Shown: positions 10,324 through 18,731 of the stretch, one piece after another
How the letters are laid out: the number at the start of each line of letters is the position of its first letter
Numbering within the stretch: the stretch's first letter is position 1
Source of the DNA: Halomonas nitroreducens
GTDB lineage: Bacteria > Pseudomonadota > Gammaproteobacteria > Pseudomonadales > Halomonadaceae
Direction of reading: 5' to 3'
Assembly (NCBI RefSeq): GCF_003966155.1
Contig: NZ_RXNS01000004.1
Coordinates: 1 to 64,000 of the forward strand
Length of the DNA: 64,000 bases
The notes under the pieces: model-generated
Seen by the model: only the letters and a program-made list of their open reading frames with translations
Database searches by the model: none
What the model was told of the DNA's origin: nothing
Program-made: the position numbers and the translations under genes

Positions 10324-11492
10324 CAGCCGCCCTCCTGCCGGGCCAGGAAGCGTCCGAGGCGCGCCACCGCCTCCTCCAGCCGGGCGATGTCGGTGGTGAA
10401 GGCGATGCGCACATGGTGCTCGCCGCCGTGCACGGCGAAGTCGGTGCCCGGGGTGATGGCAACGTTCTCCTCCTCCAGCAGGCGCCGGCAGAAGGCCTCG
10501 CTGTCGCGGCTGTAGCGGGCGATGTCGAGCCACAGGTAGAAGGCCCCCTGGGGCGGCAGGTCCGGCGCCAGCCCGAGGCCCGCCAGGCCGGCGAGCAGGG
10601 CGTCGCGGCGACGCTGTAGCTCGCCGCGGCGCGCCTCCAGCAGCTCACGGCACTCGGGACTGAAGGCCGCCAGGGCGGCATGCTGGGCCGGCGTGGGGGC
10701 GGCCAGGAAGACGTTCTGGGCCAGCCGGGTAAGCGGCTCGACGGCCGCCTCGGGGGCCACCAGCCAGCCCAGGCGCCAGCCGGTCATGCCGAAGTACTTG
10801 GAGAAGCTGTTGACCACGAAGGCCTCGGGCGCGACGGCGGCGGCCGAGAGCGGCGCCAGCTCGTAGCAGAGCCCCTGGTAGATCTCGTCGACCAGCAGCG
10901 CCCCGCCGCGGCCCGCCACGGTCTCGGCCACCGCCGCGAGTCCCGCCGCGTCGAGCATGTGGCCGGTGGGGTTGGAGGGCGAGGCCAGCATCGCCAGCCG
11001 CGTGGCCTCGCCCCAGTGGCGGGCCACCAGCTCGGCGTCCAGCTGCCAGCCGCTCGCTGGCCCCACCGGCACGACGTCGACCTCGGCCCCGGCCAGCGCC
11101 ATGAAGTGGCGATTGCAGGGATAGGTGGGATCGGCCATCAGCACCCGGTCACCGGCCTCCACCAGCAGCTGGCTGGCCAGCAACAGGGCCCCGGAGGCCC
11201 CGGGGGTGACCAGGATTCGCTGTGGGTCGACCTCGGCACCGAAATGGCGGGCGTAGTGCCCGGCGATGGCCTCGCGCAGGGCCGGCAGTCCGGCGGCCGG
11301 AGTGTAGCGGGTCTGGCCCCGGGCCAGCGCCTGCTGGCCCGCCGCCAGCACCGGCGCGGGGGTGGGGAAGTCCGGCTCGCCCACTTCCAGGTGAATGACG
11401 TCATGACCCGCGGCCTCCCGGGCCTGGGCGCTTTCCAGCAGGCTCATCACGCGGAAGGGAGCGACGGCATCGAGGCGCGAACTCCAGGGCAT
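10323..11492 (-). CDS. PLP-dependent class I/II aminotransferase
   Basis: A fold-type I aminotransferase of 389 residues. The N-terminal HLEVGEPDFPTP, AGLPALREAIAGHYA near residue 75, TPGASGALLLAS near 110, SNPTGHMLD near 175 and the PLP lysine in NSFSKYFGMTGWRLGW near 240 are all present. The substrate cannot be fixed from sequence. The Pseudomonas homologue in the same position, near dksA, is only annotated as a probable aminotransferase. Transcribed with sfsA and divergent from dksA, with a 240-nt intergenic region. Confidence 0.9.
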   Translation of the reverse strand: MPWSSRLDAVAPFRVMSLLESAQAREAAGHDVIHLEVGEPDFPTPAPVLAAGQQALARGQTRYTPAAGLPALREAIAGHYARHFGAEVDPQRILVTPGASGALLLASQLLVEAGDRVLMADPTYPCNRHFMALAGAEVDVVPVGPASGWQLDAELVARHWGEATRLAMLASPSNPTGHMLDAAGLAAVAETVAGRGGALLVDEIYQGLCYELAPLSAAAVAPEAFVVNSFSKYFGMTGWRLGWLVAPEAAVEPLTRLAQNVFLAAPTPAQHAALAAFSPECRELLEARRGELQRRRDALLAGLAGLGLAPDLPPQGAFYLWLDIARYSRDSEAFCRRLLEEENVAITPGTDFAVHGGEHHVRIAFTTDIARLEEAVARLGRFLARQEGG

Positions 11493-11732
11493 GGGGGTCT
11501 CCTTGCACGGTGCGGCCGGCCCGTCGACGACACGCCGGCGTGGCGGGCATCTTTCTGGCCTGCCATAGTCAAACTTTGCATGTTACGACTTTTGGAGTGC
11601 CGACGCAGTCCTCACTCAGGGAGGTGTTGCAAAGCCCGAGTTTTTTCGCTAAACAAGCATCCCTTTGGCGTGAGATACCTTAGCACCGCGGCGGGTATTG
11701 ATCAGCAGTCACTCAAGTAACGAGGCAGTCCC

Positions 11733-12170
11733 ATGCCAGTAGCAGAAAAGAAGATGGAAGCGCCCAAGAAATTCACCCCGTACGAGCCGGCTCCGGGTGA
11801 AGAGTACATGAACGAGAAGCAGCTCGAGCACTTCCGACAGATCCTGCTGGGCTGGAAACAGGAACTGATGGAGGAAGTGGACCGCACGGTGCGCCACCTG
11901 CAGGAGGAGGCGAACAACTACGCCGATCCGGCCGACCGGGCGACCCAGGAGGAGGGCTTCAGCCTCGAACTGCGCACCCGCGACCGTGAGCGCAAGCTGC
12001 TGAAGAAGATCAACGAGACCATCGAAAAGATCGACGAGGACGACTACGGCTTCTGCGACGCCTGTGGCGTCGAGATCGGCATCCGCCGCCTCGAGGCCCG
12101 TCCCACCGCGACCCTGTGCGTCGACTGCAAGACCCTGGCCGAGCTCAAGGAGAAGCAGCTCGGCGGCTGA
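11733..12170 (+). CDS. dksA: RNA polymerase-binding transcription factor DksA
   Basis: Enters the secondary channel of RNA polymerase and, with ppGpp, adjusts rRNA and amino-acid gene transcription in the stringent response. At 145 residues it has the normal length. A coiled-coil tip with the acidic DPADRA segment (residues 68-73 region) and the zinc finger CDACGVEIG...CVDCK near residues 108-132 are intact, with all four cysteines. A long leader (about 230 nt) separates it from the divergent aminotransferase. It is followed by gluQ, a conserved dksA-gluQ pair. Confidence 0.97.
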   Translation: MPVAEKKMEAPKKFTPYEPAPGEEYMNEKQLEHFRQILLGWKQELMEEVDRTVRHLQEEANNYADPADRATQEEGFSLELRTRDRERKLLKKINETIEKIDEDDYGFCDACGVEIGIRRLEARPTATLCVDCKTLAELKEKQLGG

Positions 12171-12251
12171 GGTCTCGCGCCGAGGCCAGCCTCTCGACGG
12201 GCACCCCCGGGTGCCCGTTCGCTTGTTCGTCCTCTCGCCCCGGAGCCGTCC

Positions 12252-13151
12252 ATGAACGCCTACCGCGGCCGCTTCGCCCCGACGCCCTCGGGGCCCCTGC
12301 ACTTCGGCTCGCTGATCGCGGCCCTGGCCAGCTTCCTCGACGCCCGCCACCGCAACGGTCACTGGGGGGTCCGCATCGAGGACATCGATCCGCCGCGCTG
12401 TCCTTCCGGCGCCGCCGACACCATCCTGCGCCAGCTGGAGGCCTTCGGCCTGCATTGGGACGGCCCGGTGACCTGGCAGCACGACCGTGATGCCGCCTAT
12501 GCGGCGGCTCTGGCGCACCTCGAAGCCAAGGGCCTGGCCTATCCCTGCAGCTGCTCGCGCAAGCAGTGGCGGGATTACCCGATCTACCCCGGCTGGTGCC
12601 GCAGGGGCGTCCGCGAGCCCGGCAAGCCGGTGGCCTGGCGGCTGCGCAGCGACCTGGGACTGCGCCCGGTGATCTGGCAGGACCGGCTGTTCGGCCGCCA
12701 GAGTTTCGACCCGGCCACACTCGGCGACGTGGTGCTCAAGCGCAAGGACGGCCTCTGGGCCTACCAGCTGGCCGTGGTGGTGGACGACGCCGACCAGGGC
12801 ATCAGCGACGTGGTGCGCGGCGCCGACCTGCTCGACAACACCCCCTGGCAGCGCCAGCTGCAGGAGGCCCTGGGACTGCCGGTGCCCCGCTACCTGCACC
12901 TGCCGTTGATCCTCGGTGGCGATGGCCAGAAGCTGTCGAAGCAGAACATGGCCCCCGCCCTGCCGGAAGCGGACGCCGCCGTGCGCCCCCTGCTGCACCG
13001 CGCCCTGGACGTCCTGGACCAGGCCCCGCCCGCCGAGCTGGCCATCGCCCCGGTGGCGGAGCAACTCGACTGGGCCATCGCCCGCTGGGAGCCGGAGCGC
13101 CTGCGTGCCGAGTTCGAGCGCCGCCTGCCGGATGATGCCGCCACGCCCTGA
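12252..13151 (+). CDS. gluQ: Glutamyl-Q tRNA(Asp) synthetase
   Basis: A truncated GluRS paralogue that attaches glutamate to the queuosine at position 34 of tRNA-Asp. At 299 residues it lacks the anticodon-binding half of GluRS. It has the HIGH-type motif PTPSGPLHFGSLIAAL near residues 11-26, zinc-binding cysteines in PCSCSRKQW and YPIYPGWCR near residues 95-117, VVDDADQGISDVVRG near 180 and a KMSKS-like GQKLSKQNM near 228. It follows dksA, as in E. coli and Pseudomonas. Confidence 0.96.
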   Translation: MNAYRGRFAPTPSGPLHFGSLIAALASFLDARHRNGHWGVRIEDIDPPRCPSGAADTILRQLEAFGLHWDGPVTWQHDRDAAYAAALAHLEAKGLAYPCSCSRKQWRDYPIYPGWCRRGVREPGKPVAWRLRSDLGLRPVIWQDRLFGRQSFDPATLGDVVLKRKDGLWAYQLAVVVDDADQGISDVVRGADLLDNTPWQRQLQEALGLPVPRYLHLPLILGGDGQKLSKQNMAPALPEADAAVRPLLHRALDVLDQAPPAELAIAPVAEQLDWAIARWEPERLRAEFERRLPDDAATP

Positions 13152-13161
13152 GGAGAGGCCC

Positions 13162-13341
13162 TTGTACGTCTATCGCATCATGCTGTTCCTGGTCTTCGGC
13201 GGCTACCTGCTCTCGCCGCTGCTGATGAGCGGCTGGGGCAGCCCCGGGGTCGCCTGGTACCGCCCCTTCGTCATCTGGGGGGTACTGATCGCGCTGACCC
13301 TGTGGCTGGAACAGAAACGCAAGCTCGACGAGCGGCGCTAG
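13162..13341 (+). CDS. Small two-span membrane protein between gluQ and cbrA
   Basis: A 59-residue frame beginning at TTG, with GAGGAG placed 7 nt upstream and no in-frame ATG before codon 6. It shows two hydrophobic spans, IMLFLVFGGYLLSPLLM and FVIWGVLIALTLWL, ending in the charged tail EQKRKLDERR. A small membrane protein occupies the same place between gluQ and cbrA in Pseudomonas genomes, which supports it being real. The function is unknown; the position suggests transcription with gluQ or cbrA. The start could also be the internal ATG of MLFLVFGG. Confidence 0.7.
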   Translation: MYVYRIMLFLVFGGYLLSPLLMSGWGSPGVAWYRPFVIWGVLIALTLWLEQKRKLDERR

Positions 13342-13501
13342 TGGCCTGTTTCGGAGCTTCGTTGAAGAGATGCCGAGCGCTTCGGGCCGTCTGGCCAGGC
13401 GCCGCGACGCGGCATAGCAGCGCTATGGCGAGGAGTGGCAACGCCGCCTGGCGGCCCGAGGGGCCGCCGGAGTGCTACCGTCAACCGCTGAAACAGGGCA
13501 C
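13341..13501. repeat. 161-bp element with 14-bp terminal inverted repeats
   Basis: The left end GTGGCCTGTTTCGG (13341-13354) matches the reverse complement of the right end CTGAAACAGGGCAC (13488-13501) at 12 of 14 bases. Internal GC-rich palindromic segments (around 13384-13400 and 13444-13460) could fold. It begins at the last base of the small membrane protein gene and ends just before the cbrA ribosome binding site. It carries no coding frame. The arrangement looks like a miniature inverted-repeat element or a long regulatory hairpin; no target-site duplication is obvious. Confidence 0.5.
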
Positions 13502-13516
13502 TTGGGAGACACCTCG

Positions 13517-16477
13517 ATGAGCACCAGCCTTGCCAGCCTGCTGGCCCTCGGTGTCGGCTACCTGCTGCTGCTGTTCCTCTGTGCCGTGGCCGTGGAACGC
13601 GGCTGGCTGCCGACGCGCCTGGTCCGCCACCCGGCGGTCTATACCCTGGCGCTGGGCGTCTATGCCAGCGCCTGGGCGGTCTACGGCAGCATCGAGCAGG
13701 CCAGCCGCAGCGGCTTCGGCTACCTGGCCTACTACCTGGGCGTGGCGGGAGCCTTCCTGCTCGCCCCGGTACTGCTGGTGCCCATCCAGCGCATGACCCG
13801 GACCTACCAGCTGGCCTCGCTGGCCGACCTCTTCGCCTTCCGCTTCCGCTCGCGCTGGGTCGGGACCCTGATCACCCTGGTGAGCCTGCTGGCGGTGCTG
13901 CCCCTGCTGGCGCTGCAGGTGCAGACCATGGGCAACGCCATCCACCTGCTGTCCGGGGCCGGCTCCCCGGAGTGGCTGGCGCTGGCCTTCTGCTGCCTGA
14001 TCGCCCTGTTCGCGATCCTCTTCGGCGCCCGGCACAGCCACCTGAACGCCCGCCACGACAGCCTGCTGGCAGCCATCGCCTTCGAGTCGGTGGTCAAGCT
14101 CGGCGCCATGCTGGCCCTCGGCGCCTTCGCCCTCTACGGCATCTTCGACGGGCCCGCCGACCTCCAGGCCTGGCTCGACGGCCCGGGCCACCCTGCCCAG
14201 GCGGAGACCGCCCACCTGGACCCCGCCCAGTGGCGCACCCTGCTGCTGCTGTTCTTCGCCGCGGCCTTCCTGATGCCGCACATGTTTCATATCACCTTCG
14301 CCGAGACCCTCAACCGGCGCACCCTGCTCCAGGCCGGCTGGGCCCTGCCGCTGTTCCTGCTGCTGATGGCGCTGCCGGTGCCACTGATCCTGTGGGGGGC
14401 CCAGCGGCTGGGTGTCGACATCGGCAACACCAGTGCCGCCTACCTGGCCTTCACGCTCTCCTCATCCTGGTGGGTAGGGGCGCTGGCCTTCATCGCCGGC
14501 CTGGCCGCAGCCAGCGGCACCATGATCATCATCTCCCTGGCGCTGTCGGGGATGATCCTCAACCACCTGGTACTGGTGGCGCACCCGCCCATCGCCCAGC
14601 CGGACCTCTACCGCTGGCTGCGCTGGCTGCGCCGGGGACTGATCGCCGCGGTGATCTTCGGCGGCTGGGTGTTCTACCGCACCGTGGGCGTGCACCACGA
14701 CCTCTCGACCCTGGGCCTGGCCTCCTTCATCGGCATGGCCCAGTGCCTGCCCGGCATGCTGGCGCTGCTCTACTGGCCCGGGGCCAACCGCAAGGGGATG
14801 GTCTCCGGCCTCGTGATGGGCGTGCTGGTATGGCTTGCCGGGCTCTGGGTGCCGCTGCTCAGCCAGCTCCCGCCCCTGGTGATCCTGCCCCCGGGGCTCG
14901 AGGTGCTGGCCGGCGATCCCGACTGGTACGTCGTGACCCTGGTCTCGCTGGCCGCGAACATCCTGACCTTCATCCTCGTCTCCCTGGCCACCCGCACCTC
15001 GGCCGGCGAGCGCGCCGCCGCCGAGGCCTGCTCGGTGGACGCGGTGATCCGCCCCATGCGCCTGCCGCTGGTGGCCGCCAACGGCGAGGAGATCAAGCAC
15101 CACCTGGCCCGCGCCCTGGGCGAGGAGGTCGCCAACCGCGAGGTGGACCGCGCCCTGGCGGCGCTCAAGCTGTCGCCCCTGGACGGCCGGCCCTATGCCC
15201 TGCGCCGCCTGCGCGACCGCATCCAGGCCAATCTCTCCGGCCTGATGGGGCCCTCGGTAGCCCAGGACATCGTCGACCGCTTCCTGCCCTATCGGCAGGA
15301 CGGCCCCGATGCCACCGAGGACATCCACTTCGTCGAGAGCCGCCTGGAAGCCTATCGCTCGCGGCTCACCGGCCTGGCAAGGGAGCTCGACGGCCTGCGC
15401 CGCTATCACCGGCGCACCCTGACCCGCCTGCCGGTGGGGCTATGCGCCTTCGGCGAGGATGGCGAGCTGCTGATGTGGAACGATGCCCTGGCCGAACTCT
15501 CCGGCATCGAGGGCGAATCGGTCATCGGCGCCCACCGCGACTACCTGCCGCCGCCCTGGAACGCCCTGCTCGGCCAGATCCTGGCCGAGCCCGCGAACCA
15601 CCTCTACAAGCAGCCGGTGACCCTGGCCAAGGGCCTGCGCTACCTGAGCCTGCAAAAGGCCGAGCTGCACGAGGACCAGCACGAGCCCGGCGGCAACGTC
15701 ATCCTGGTCGAGGATCACAGCGAGATGAAGTGGCTGGAGGACGAGCTGGTCCATGCCGCCCGCCTGGCCTCGATCGGCCAGCTGGCCGCCGGCGTGGCCC
15801 ACGAGATCGGCAACCCCATCACCGGCATCTCCTCGCTGGCCCAGAACCTGCGCTATGACACCGACGACCCCGCGCTGCTGGAGACTGCCGACCAGATCCA
15901 GCAGCTCACCGACCGGGTCTCGCGAATCGTCGGGTCGCTGGTGGGCTTCGCCCATGGCGGTCGCCATGTGGCCGGCACGACCTTCGCCCCGGTGTCGATG
16001 GCCGCCGTGACCGACGAGGCCCTGCACTTGATCCACCTCGCCCGCTCGGGGGAGGATGTCCACTACGAGAACCGTTGCCCGCCGTCCCATGAGGTGCTCG
16101 GCGACAGCCAACGCCTGCAGCAGGTGATGATCAACCTGATCGGCAACGCCCGGGACGCCAGCGATCCGGGCGGCTGGGTGATCATCGATGCCGCGCCCCG
16201 GGGGGGCTGGCTGCTGGTCAGCGTCACCGACGAGGGCCATGGCATCGACGAACGGGTGCGCGACCACCTGTTCGAGCCCTTCACCACCACCAAGCCAGCC
16301 GGTGAGGGCACGGGCCTCGGCCTGCCGCTGGTCTACAGCATCGTCGCCGAGCATGGCGGCCAGATCGAGATCGAGTCTCCTCCCGCCGAGCAGGCAACCG
16401 GCACCCGCATCCTGCTGTGGCTGCCGCTCAACCAAGAGGATGGTGAAACCCCCGATGAGCCGGATTCTGATCGTTGA
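13517..16477 (+). CDS. cbrA: Sensor histidine kinase CbrA with SLC5-type transporter domain
   Basis: Membrane sensor kinase of the CbrA/CbrB system, which in Pseudomonas controls carbon/nitrogen balance and catabolite repression. At 986 residues it is close to the P. aeruginosa length. The first ~500 residues form a multi-span sodium/solute symporter-like domain (for example GVGYLLLLFLCAVAVERGWL, SVVKLGAMLALGAFALYGIF). A linker and a PAS-like segment (LPVGLCAFGEDGELLMWNDA near residue 645) follow. The H-box ASIGQLAAGVAHEIGNPITG is near 755, with ATPase boxes VMINLIGNARDASD and GEGTGLGLPLVYSIVAEHGG. The start ATG follows GGGAGA. Its 3' end overlaps cbrB by 23 nt. Confidence 0.94.
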   Translation: MSTSLASLLALGVGYLLLLFLCAVAVERGWLPTRLVRHPAVYTLALGVYASAWAVYGSIEQASRSGFGYLAYYLGVAGAFLLAPVLLVPIQRMTRTYQLASLADLFAFRFRSRWVGTLITLVSLLAVLPLLALQVQTMGNAIHLLSGAGSPEWLALAFCCLIALFAILFGARHSHLNARHDSLLAAIAFESVVKLGAMLALGAFALYGIFDGPADLQAWLDGPGHPAQAETAHLDPAQWRTLLLLFFAAAFLMPHMFHITFAETLNRRTLLQAGWALPLFLLLMALPVPLILWGAQRLGVDIGNTSAAYLAFTLSSSWWVGALAFIAGLAAASGTMIIISLALSGMILNHLVLVAHPPIAQPDLYRWLRWLRRGLIAAVIFGGWVFYRTVGVHHDLSTLGLASFIGMAQCLPGMLALLYWPGANRKGMVSGLVMGVLVWLAGLWVPLLSQLPPLVILPPGLEVLAGDPDWYVVTLVSLAANILTFILVSLATRTSAGERAAAEACSVDAVIRPMRLPLVAANGEEIKHHLARALGEEVANREVDRALAALKLSPLDGRPYALRRLRDRIQANLSGLMGPSVAQDIVDRFLPYRQDGPDATEDIHFVESRLEAYRSRLTGLARELDGLRRYHRRTLTRLPVGLCAFGEDGELLMWNDALAELSGIEGESVIGAHRDYLPPPWNALLGQILAEPANHLYKQPVTLAKGLRYLSLQKAELHEDQHEPGGNVILVEDHSEMKWLEDELVHAARLASIGQLAAGVAHEIGNPITGISSLAQNLRYDTDDPALLETADQIQQLTDRVSRIVGSLVGFAHGGRHVAGTTFAPVSMAAVTDEALHLIHLARSGEDVHYENRCPPSHEVLGDSQRLQQVMINLIGNARDASDPGGWVIIDAAPRGGWLLVSVTDEGHGIDERVRDHLFEPFTTTKPAGEGTGLGLPLVYSIVAEHGGQIEIESPPAEQATGTRILLWLPLNQEDGETPDEPDSDR

Positions 16478-17876
16478 AGACGAAGCCATCATTCGCAGCG
16501 CCCTGCGGCGGCTGCTGGAGCGCCATGACCACACGGTCAGCGAGGCGGGCTCCGTGCCCGAGGCGCTGGACCTCGACCCGCAGCGCTTCGACCTGGTGAT
16601 CAGCGACCTGCGCCTGCCGGGCGAGCCCGGCACCGAACTGATCGCCCGGGCCGCGCCGGTGCCGGTGCTGATCATGACCAGCTACGCCAGCATGCGCTCG
16701 GCGGTGGAGGCCCTGAAACTCGGGGCCGTGGACTACGTGGCCAAGCCCTTCGACCATGACGAGCTACTCGAGACCGTCGCCCGGGTGCTGCACCAGCAGG
16801 CCACCCACCGCGCCGAGCCGCCCGACATCACCGAGCCCGGCGGCCAGCGCCAGACCATGATCGGCAACTGTCCGGCCATGCAGGCGGTCTACACTCGCAT
16901 CCGCAAGACCGCCCCGGCCGACGTCACCGTACTGATCCAGGGCGAGTCCGGCACCGGCAAGGAACTCGTCGCCCGGGCCATCCATCAACAGAGCAAGCGT
17001 GCCGCGGCCTCGCTGGTCTGCGTCAACTGCGCCGCGATTCCCGAAACACTGATCGAGTCCGAGCTGTTCGGCCACGAGAAGGGCGCCTTCACCGGGGCCA
17101 GCGCCGCGCGCACCGGCCTGGTGGAGGCCGCCGACGGCGGCACCCTCTTCCTCGACGAGATCGGCGAGCTGCCCCTGGATGCTCAGGCCCGCCTGCTGCG
17201 TGTCCTGCAGGAGGGCGAGATCCGCAAGATCGGCTCGGTGGAGACCCGCCACGTGGACGTGCGCCTGATCGCCGCCACCCACCGCGACCTGCGCGCCCTG
17301 TCGAAGACCGGCGAATTCCGCCTCGACCTCTATTACCGCCTCAACGTGATGCAGATCGACCTGCCACCGCTGCGCGACCGCGAGGACGACATCCTGGAGA
17401 TCGCCGATGTACTGCTCGACAAGGCCTGCCAGCGACATGACCGGGAAGGACTGCGCCTGTCCCGCGCCGCCCGGCGGGTCATCCGCGACTTCCCCTGGCC
17501 GGGCAATGTCCGTGAGCTGGAGAATGCCCTCGAGCGCGGGGTCATCCTTGCCGAGGGTCACCTGATCCACCCCGACGACCTGGGGCTCTCCCCGGGGCCG
17601 CGGCCAACCCCGGCGCCCCGCCCTCCCGAGCCGGCGGGCCAGACCCCCGGGCCGTCGACATCCAGCGGCGACTCCGACGGCGAGGAGGAGCCTGGACTCG
17701 ACGAGGAGGATCTCTCCCTGGAGGACTACTTCCAGCACTTCGTGCTCGAGCACCAGGACCAGATGAGCGAGACCGAGCTGGCCCAGAAGCTGGGCATCAG
17801 TCGCAAATGCCTCTGGGAACGCCGCCAGCGCCTGGGGATACCCCGCAAGAAGGGGCCGAGGCGCAGCGCCAGCTGA
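16455..17876 (+). CDS. cbrB: Sigma-54-dependent response regulator CbrB
   Basis: NtrC-family activator of sigma-54 promoters, partner of CbrA; 473 residues. It has a receiver domain ([17 protein letters not shown], phospho-Asp in [14 protein letters not shown] near residue 52, K in YVAKPFDHD). The AAA+ domain carries Walker [17 protein letters not shown], the sigma-54-contacting GAFTGA loop and Walker [14 protein letters not shown], plus NVRELENAL. The C-terminal Fis-type helix-turn-helix reads [20 protein letters not shown]. It overlaps the cbrA stop. In Pseudomonas its main known target is the crcZ promoter immediately downstream, and a matching promoter is present here. Confidence 0.95.
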   Translation: MSRILIVEDEAIIRSALRRLLERHDHTVSEAGSVPEALDLDPQRFDLVISDLRLPGEPGTELIARAAPVPVLIMTSYASMRSAVEALKLGAVDYVAKPFDHDELLETVARVLHQQATHRAEPPDITEPGGQRQTMIGNCPAMQAVYTRIRKTAPADVTVLIQGESGTGKELVARAIHQQSKRAAASLVCVNCAAIPETLIESELFGHEKGAFTGASAARTGLVEAADGGTLFLDEIGELPLDAQARLLRVLQEGEIRKIGSVETRHVDVRLIAATHRDLRALSKTGEFRLDLYYRLNVMQIDLPPLRDREDDILEIADVLLDKACQRHDREGLRLSRAARRVIRDFPWPGNVRELENALERGVILAEGHLIHPDDLGLSPGPRPTPAPRPPEPAGQTPGPSTSSGDSDGEEEPGLDEEDLSLEDYFQHFVLEHQDQMSETELAQKLGISRKCLWERRQRLGIPRKKGPRRSAS

Positions 17877-17921
17877 CAGCCCACGCGACGTGATGCCGGC
17901 GTCAACCCGACCAAAGTGCTA

Positions 17922-17954
17922 GCACCCGCGGCTCCTGCCGCGGGTGCGCTTTTT
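17922..17954 (+). terminator. Intrinsic terminator after cbrB
   Basis: A perfect 10-bp stem GCACCCGCGG/CCGCGGGTGC with a 6-nt loop is followed by GCTTTTTG. It lies 46 nt after the cbrB stop and separates the cbrAB mRNA from the downstream non-coding RNA gene. Confidence 0.9.
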
Positions 17955-17983
17955 GAGGTCTCGGCGGCCTCGCCTGCACCATC

Positions 17984-18034
17984 TGTTACCTTCCCACACA
18001 CCCCCTGCCCCATGATGGCGCCGACGGGGTAACA
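17984..18034 (+). promoter_or_regulatory. Paired TGTTACC/GGTAACA sites, candidate CbrB enhancer
   Basis: TGTTACC at 17984-17990 and its exact complement GGTAACA at 18028-18034 are 37 nt apart, about 100-150 nt upstream of the predicted start of the downstream RNA. That is the distance expected of an upstream activating sequence for a sigma-54 activator. CbrB sites in Pseudomonas are, as I recall, GTTAC/GTAAC-type repeats at similar distance. Assigning these sites to CbrB is inference. Confidence 0.6.
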
Positions 18035-18108
18035 CATCGCCCGACTGCTCGTCGCACTCATCGGCCAGCAAAACCTAAGCCACTGTTTTTATGATTTTTT
18101 CCATATCA

Positions 18109-18124
18109 TGGCACAGCCTCTGCA
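18109..18124 (+). promoter_or_regulatory. Sigma-54 (-24/-12) promoter of the CrcZ-like RNA
   Basis: TGGCACAGCCTCTGCA has the invariant GG and GC exactly 10 nt apart and a perfect TGGCAC -24 element; the -12 element CTGCA deviates from TTGCA at one base. Transcription should start near 18134. It lies downstream of the TGTTACC/GGTAACA pair and of cbrB, a sigma-54 activator gene. Confidence 0.85.
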
Positions 18125-18133
18125 ATATCTAGG

Positions 18134-18631
18134 GCAAGAAAAACAATTTCCGGATGTCACCCTCGACTCCCAACAACAACAAGGTCGACGCGAGGTGACT
18201 GGGGCCCGAACCAGCAACAACAACAAGACGCCGGGCCCGCGACTTTTGAGCGCGATGTCGACAACAAGAACAACGGCGACACAGAGCGCGAGTCCTTCGA
18301 GGTCAACAACAACAACACGCTCGAAGCCCGGAACCAGGACGCGACGCACCACCAACGGCCACGAACAACAACAAGGGCCGGCGAGGTGCACCCCCGTCAA
18401 CAAGAACAAGACGTCGGGGGAAGGTATGACACCATGCCGTCGTGGTTGGATTATTGTTTTGAATACGAGGCGGTCGCCGTCAGGAACGTCAACAACGACA
18501 ACAACATTGCTTGCCTGAGAACTCCTTGGTGACTGTGGTGCGTATTCAAGGCGATGCGCCATCACGAAGAAGAACCAGCAGCAGGGATGCTGCACCTTGC
18601 TTGACGGGGGAGGCCAATGGCCTCCCCTTTT
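18134..18631 (+). ncRNA. crcZ: CrcZ-like Hfq/Crc-sequestering small RNA
   Basis: A roughly 500-nt gene-free transcript unit between cbrB and pcnB, the exact place of crcZ in Pseudomonas. It has seven A-rich blocks containing or approaching AAnAAnAA: 18171-18184, 18215-18227, 18261-18276, 18304-18319, 18363-18376, 18398-18410 and 18490-18505. Six are flanked by complementary arms that put the block in a hairpin loop: 18156-18165/18191-18199, GGGCCCG 18202/CGGGCCC 18232, TGTCG 18256/CGACA 18277, CTTCGAG 18295/CTCGAAG 18320, CGGCC 18356/GGCCG 18376 and CCCCCG 18391/CGGGGG 18415. The seventh has a weak TCAGG/CCTGA pair. A sigma-54 promoter precedes it and a strong terminator ends it. In Pseudomonas CrcZ binds Hfq-Crc and relieves catabolite repression. 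The 5' end is inferred from the promoter. Confidence 0.88.
18607..18631 (+). terminator. Intrinsic terminator of the CrcZ-like RNA
   Basis: A perfect 9-bp stem GGGGAGGCC/GGCCTCCCC with a 3-nt AAT loop followed by TTTT. It lies 100 nt before pcnB and fixes the 3' end of the RNA. Confidence 0.93.
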
Positions 18632-18731
18632 GCTTGTGCGGCCCCGATGCCAGAGGCGCTCATCCTTTGCAAGGTGTCGGCCGTCCGCTACACTCAACGC
18701 TTTTCGTACCCCCGCGAGTCGATAACGCCGC

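Noticed and set aside
18171..18505. Regularly spaced similar blocks suggesting a CRISPR array
   Set aside because: The repeated units are only 13-16 nt of A/C-rich sequence with different flanking arms and uneven spacing; hairpins enclose the blocks. This fits an RNA with presented loops, not repeats and spacers.
18108..18518. A 136-codon plus-strand frame and a 229-codon minus-strand frame across the CrcZ-like RNA
   Set aside because: Their low-complexity runs (Q, N, T or V, L) simply translate the repeated CAACAACAA blocks. There is no domain, no good ribosome binding site, and the plus-strand start lies inside the sigma-54 promoter.
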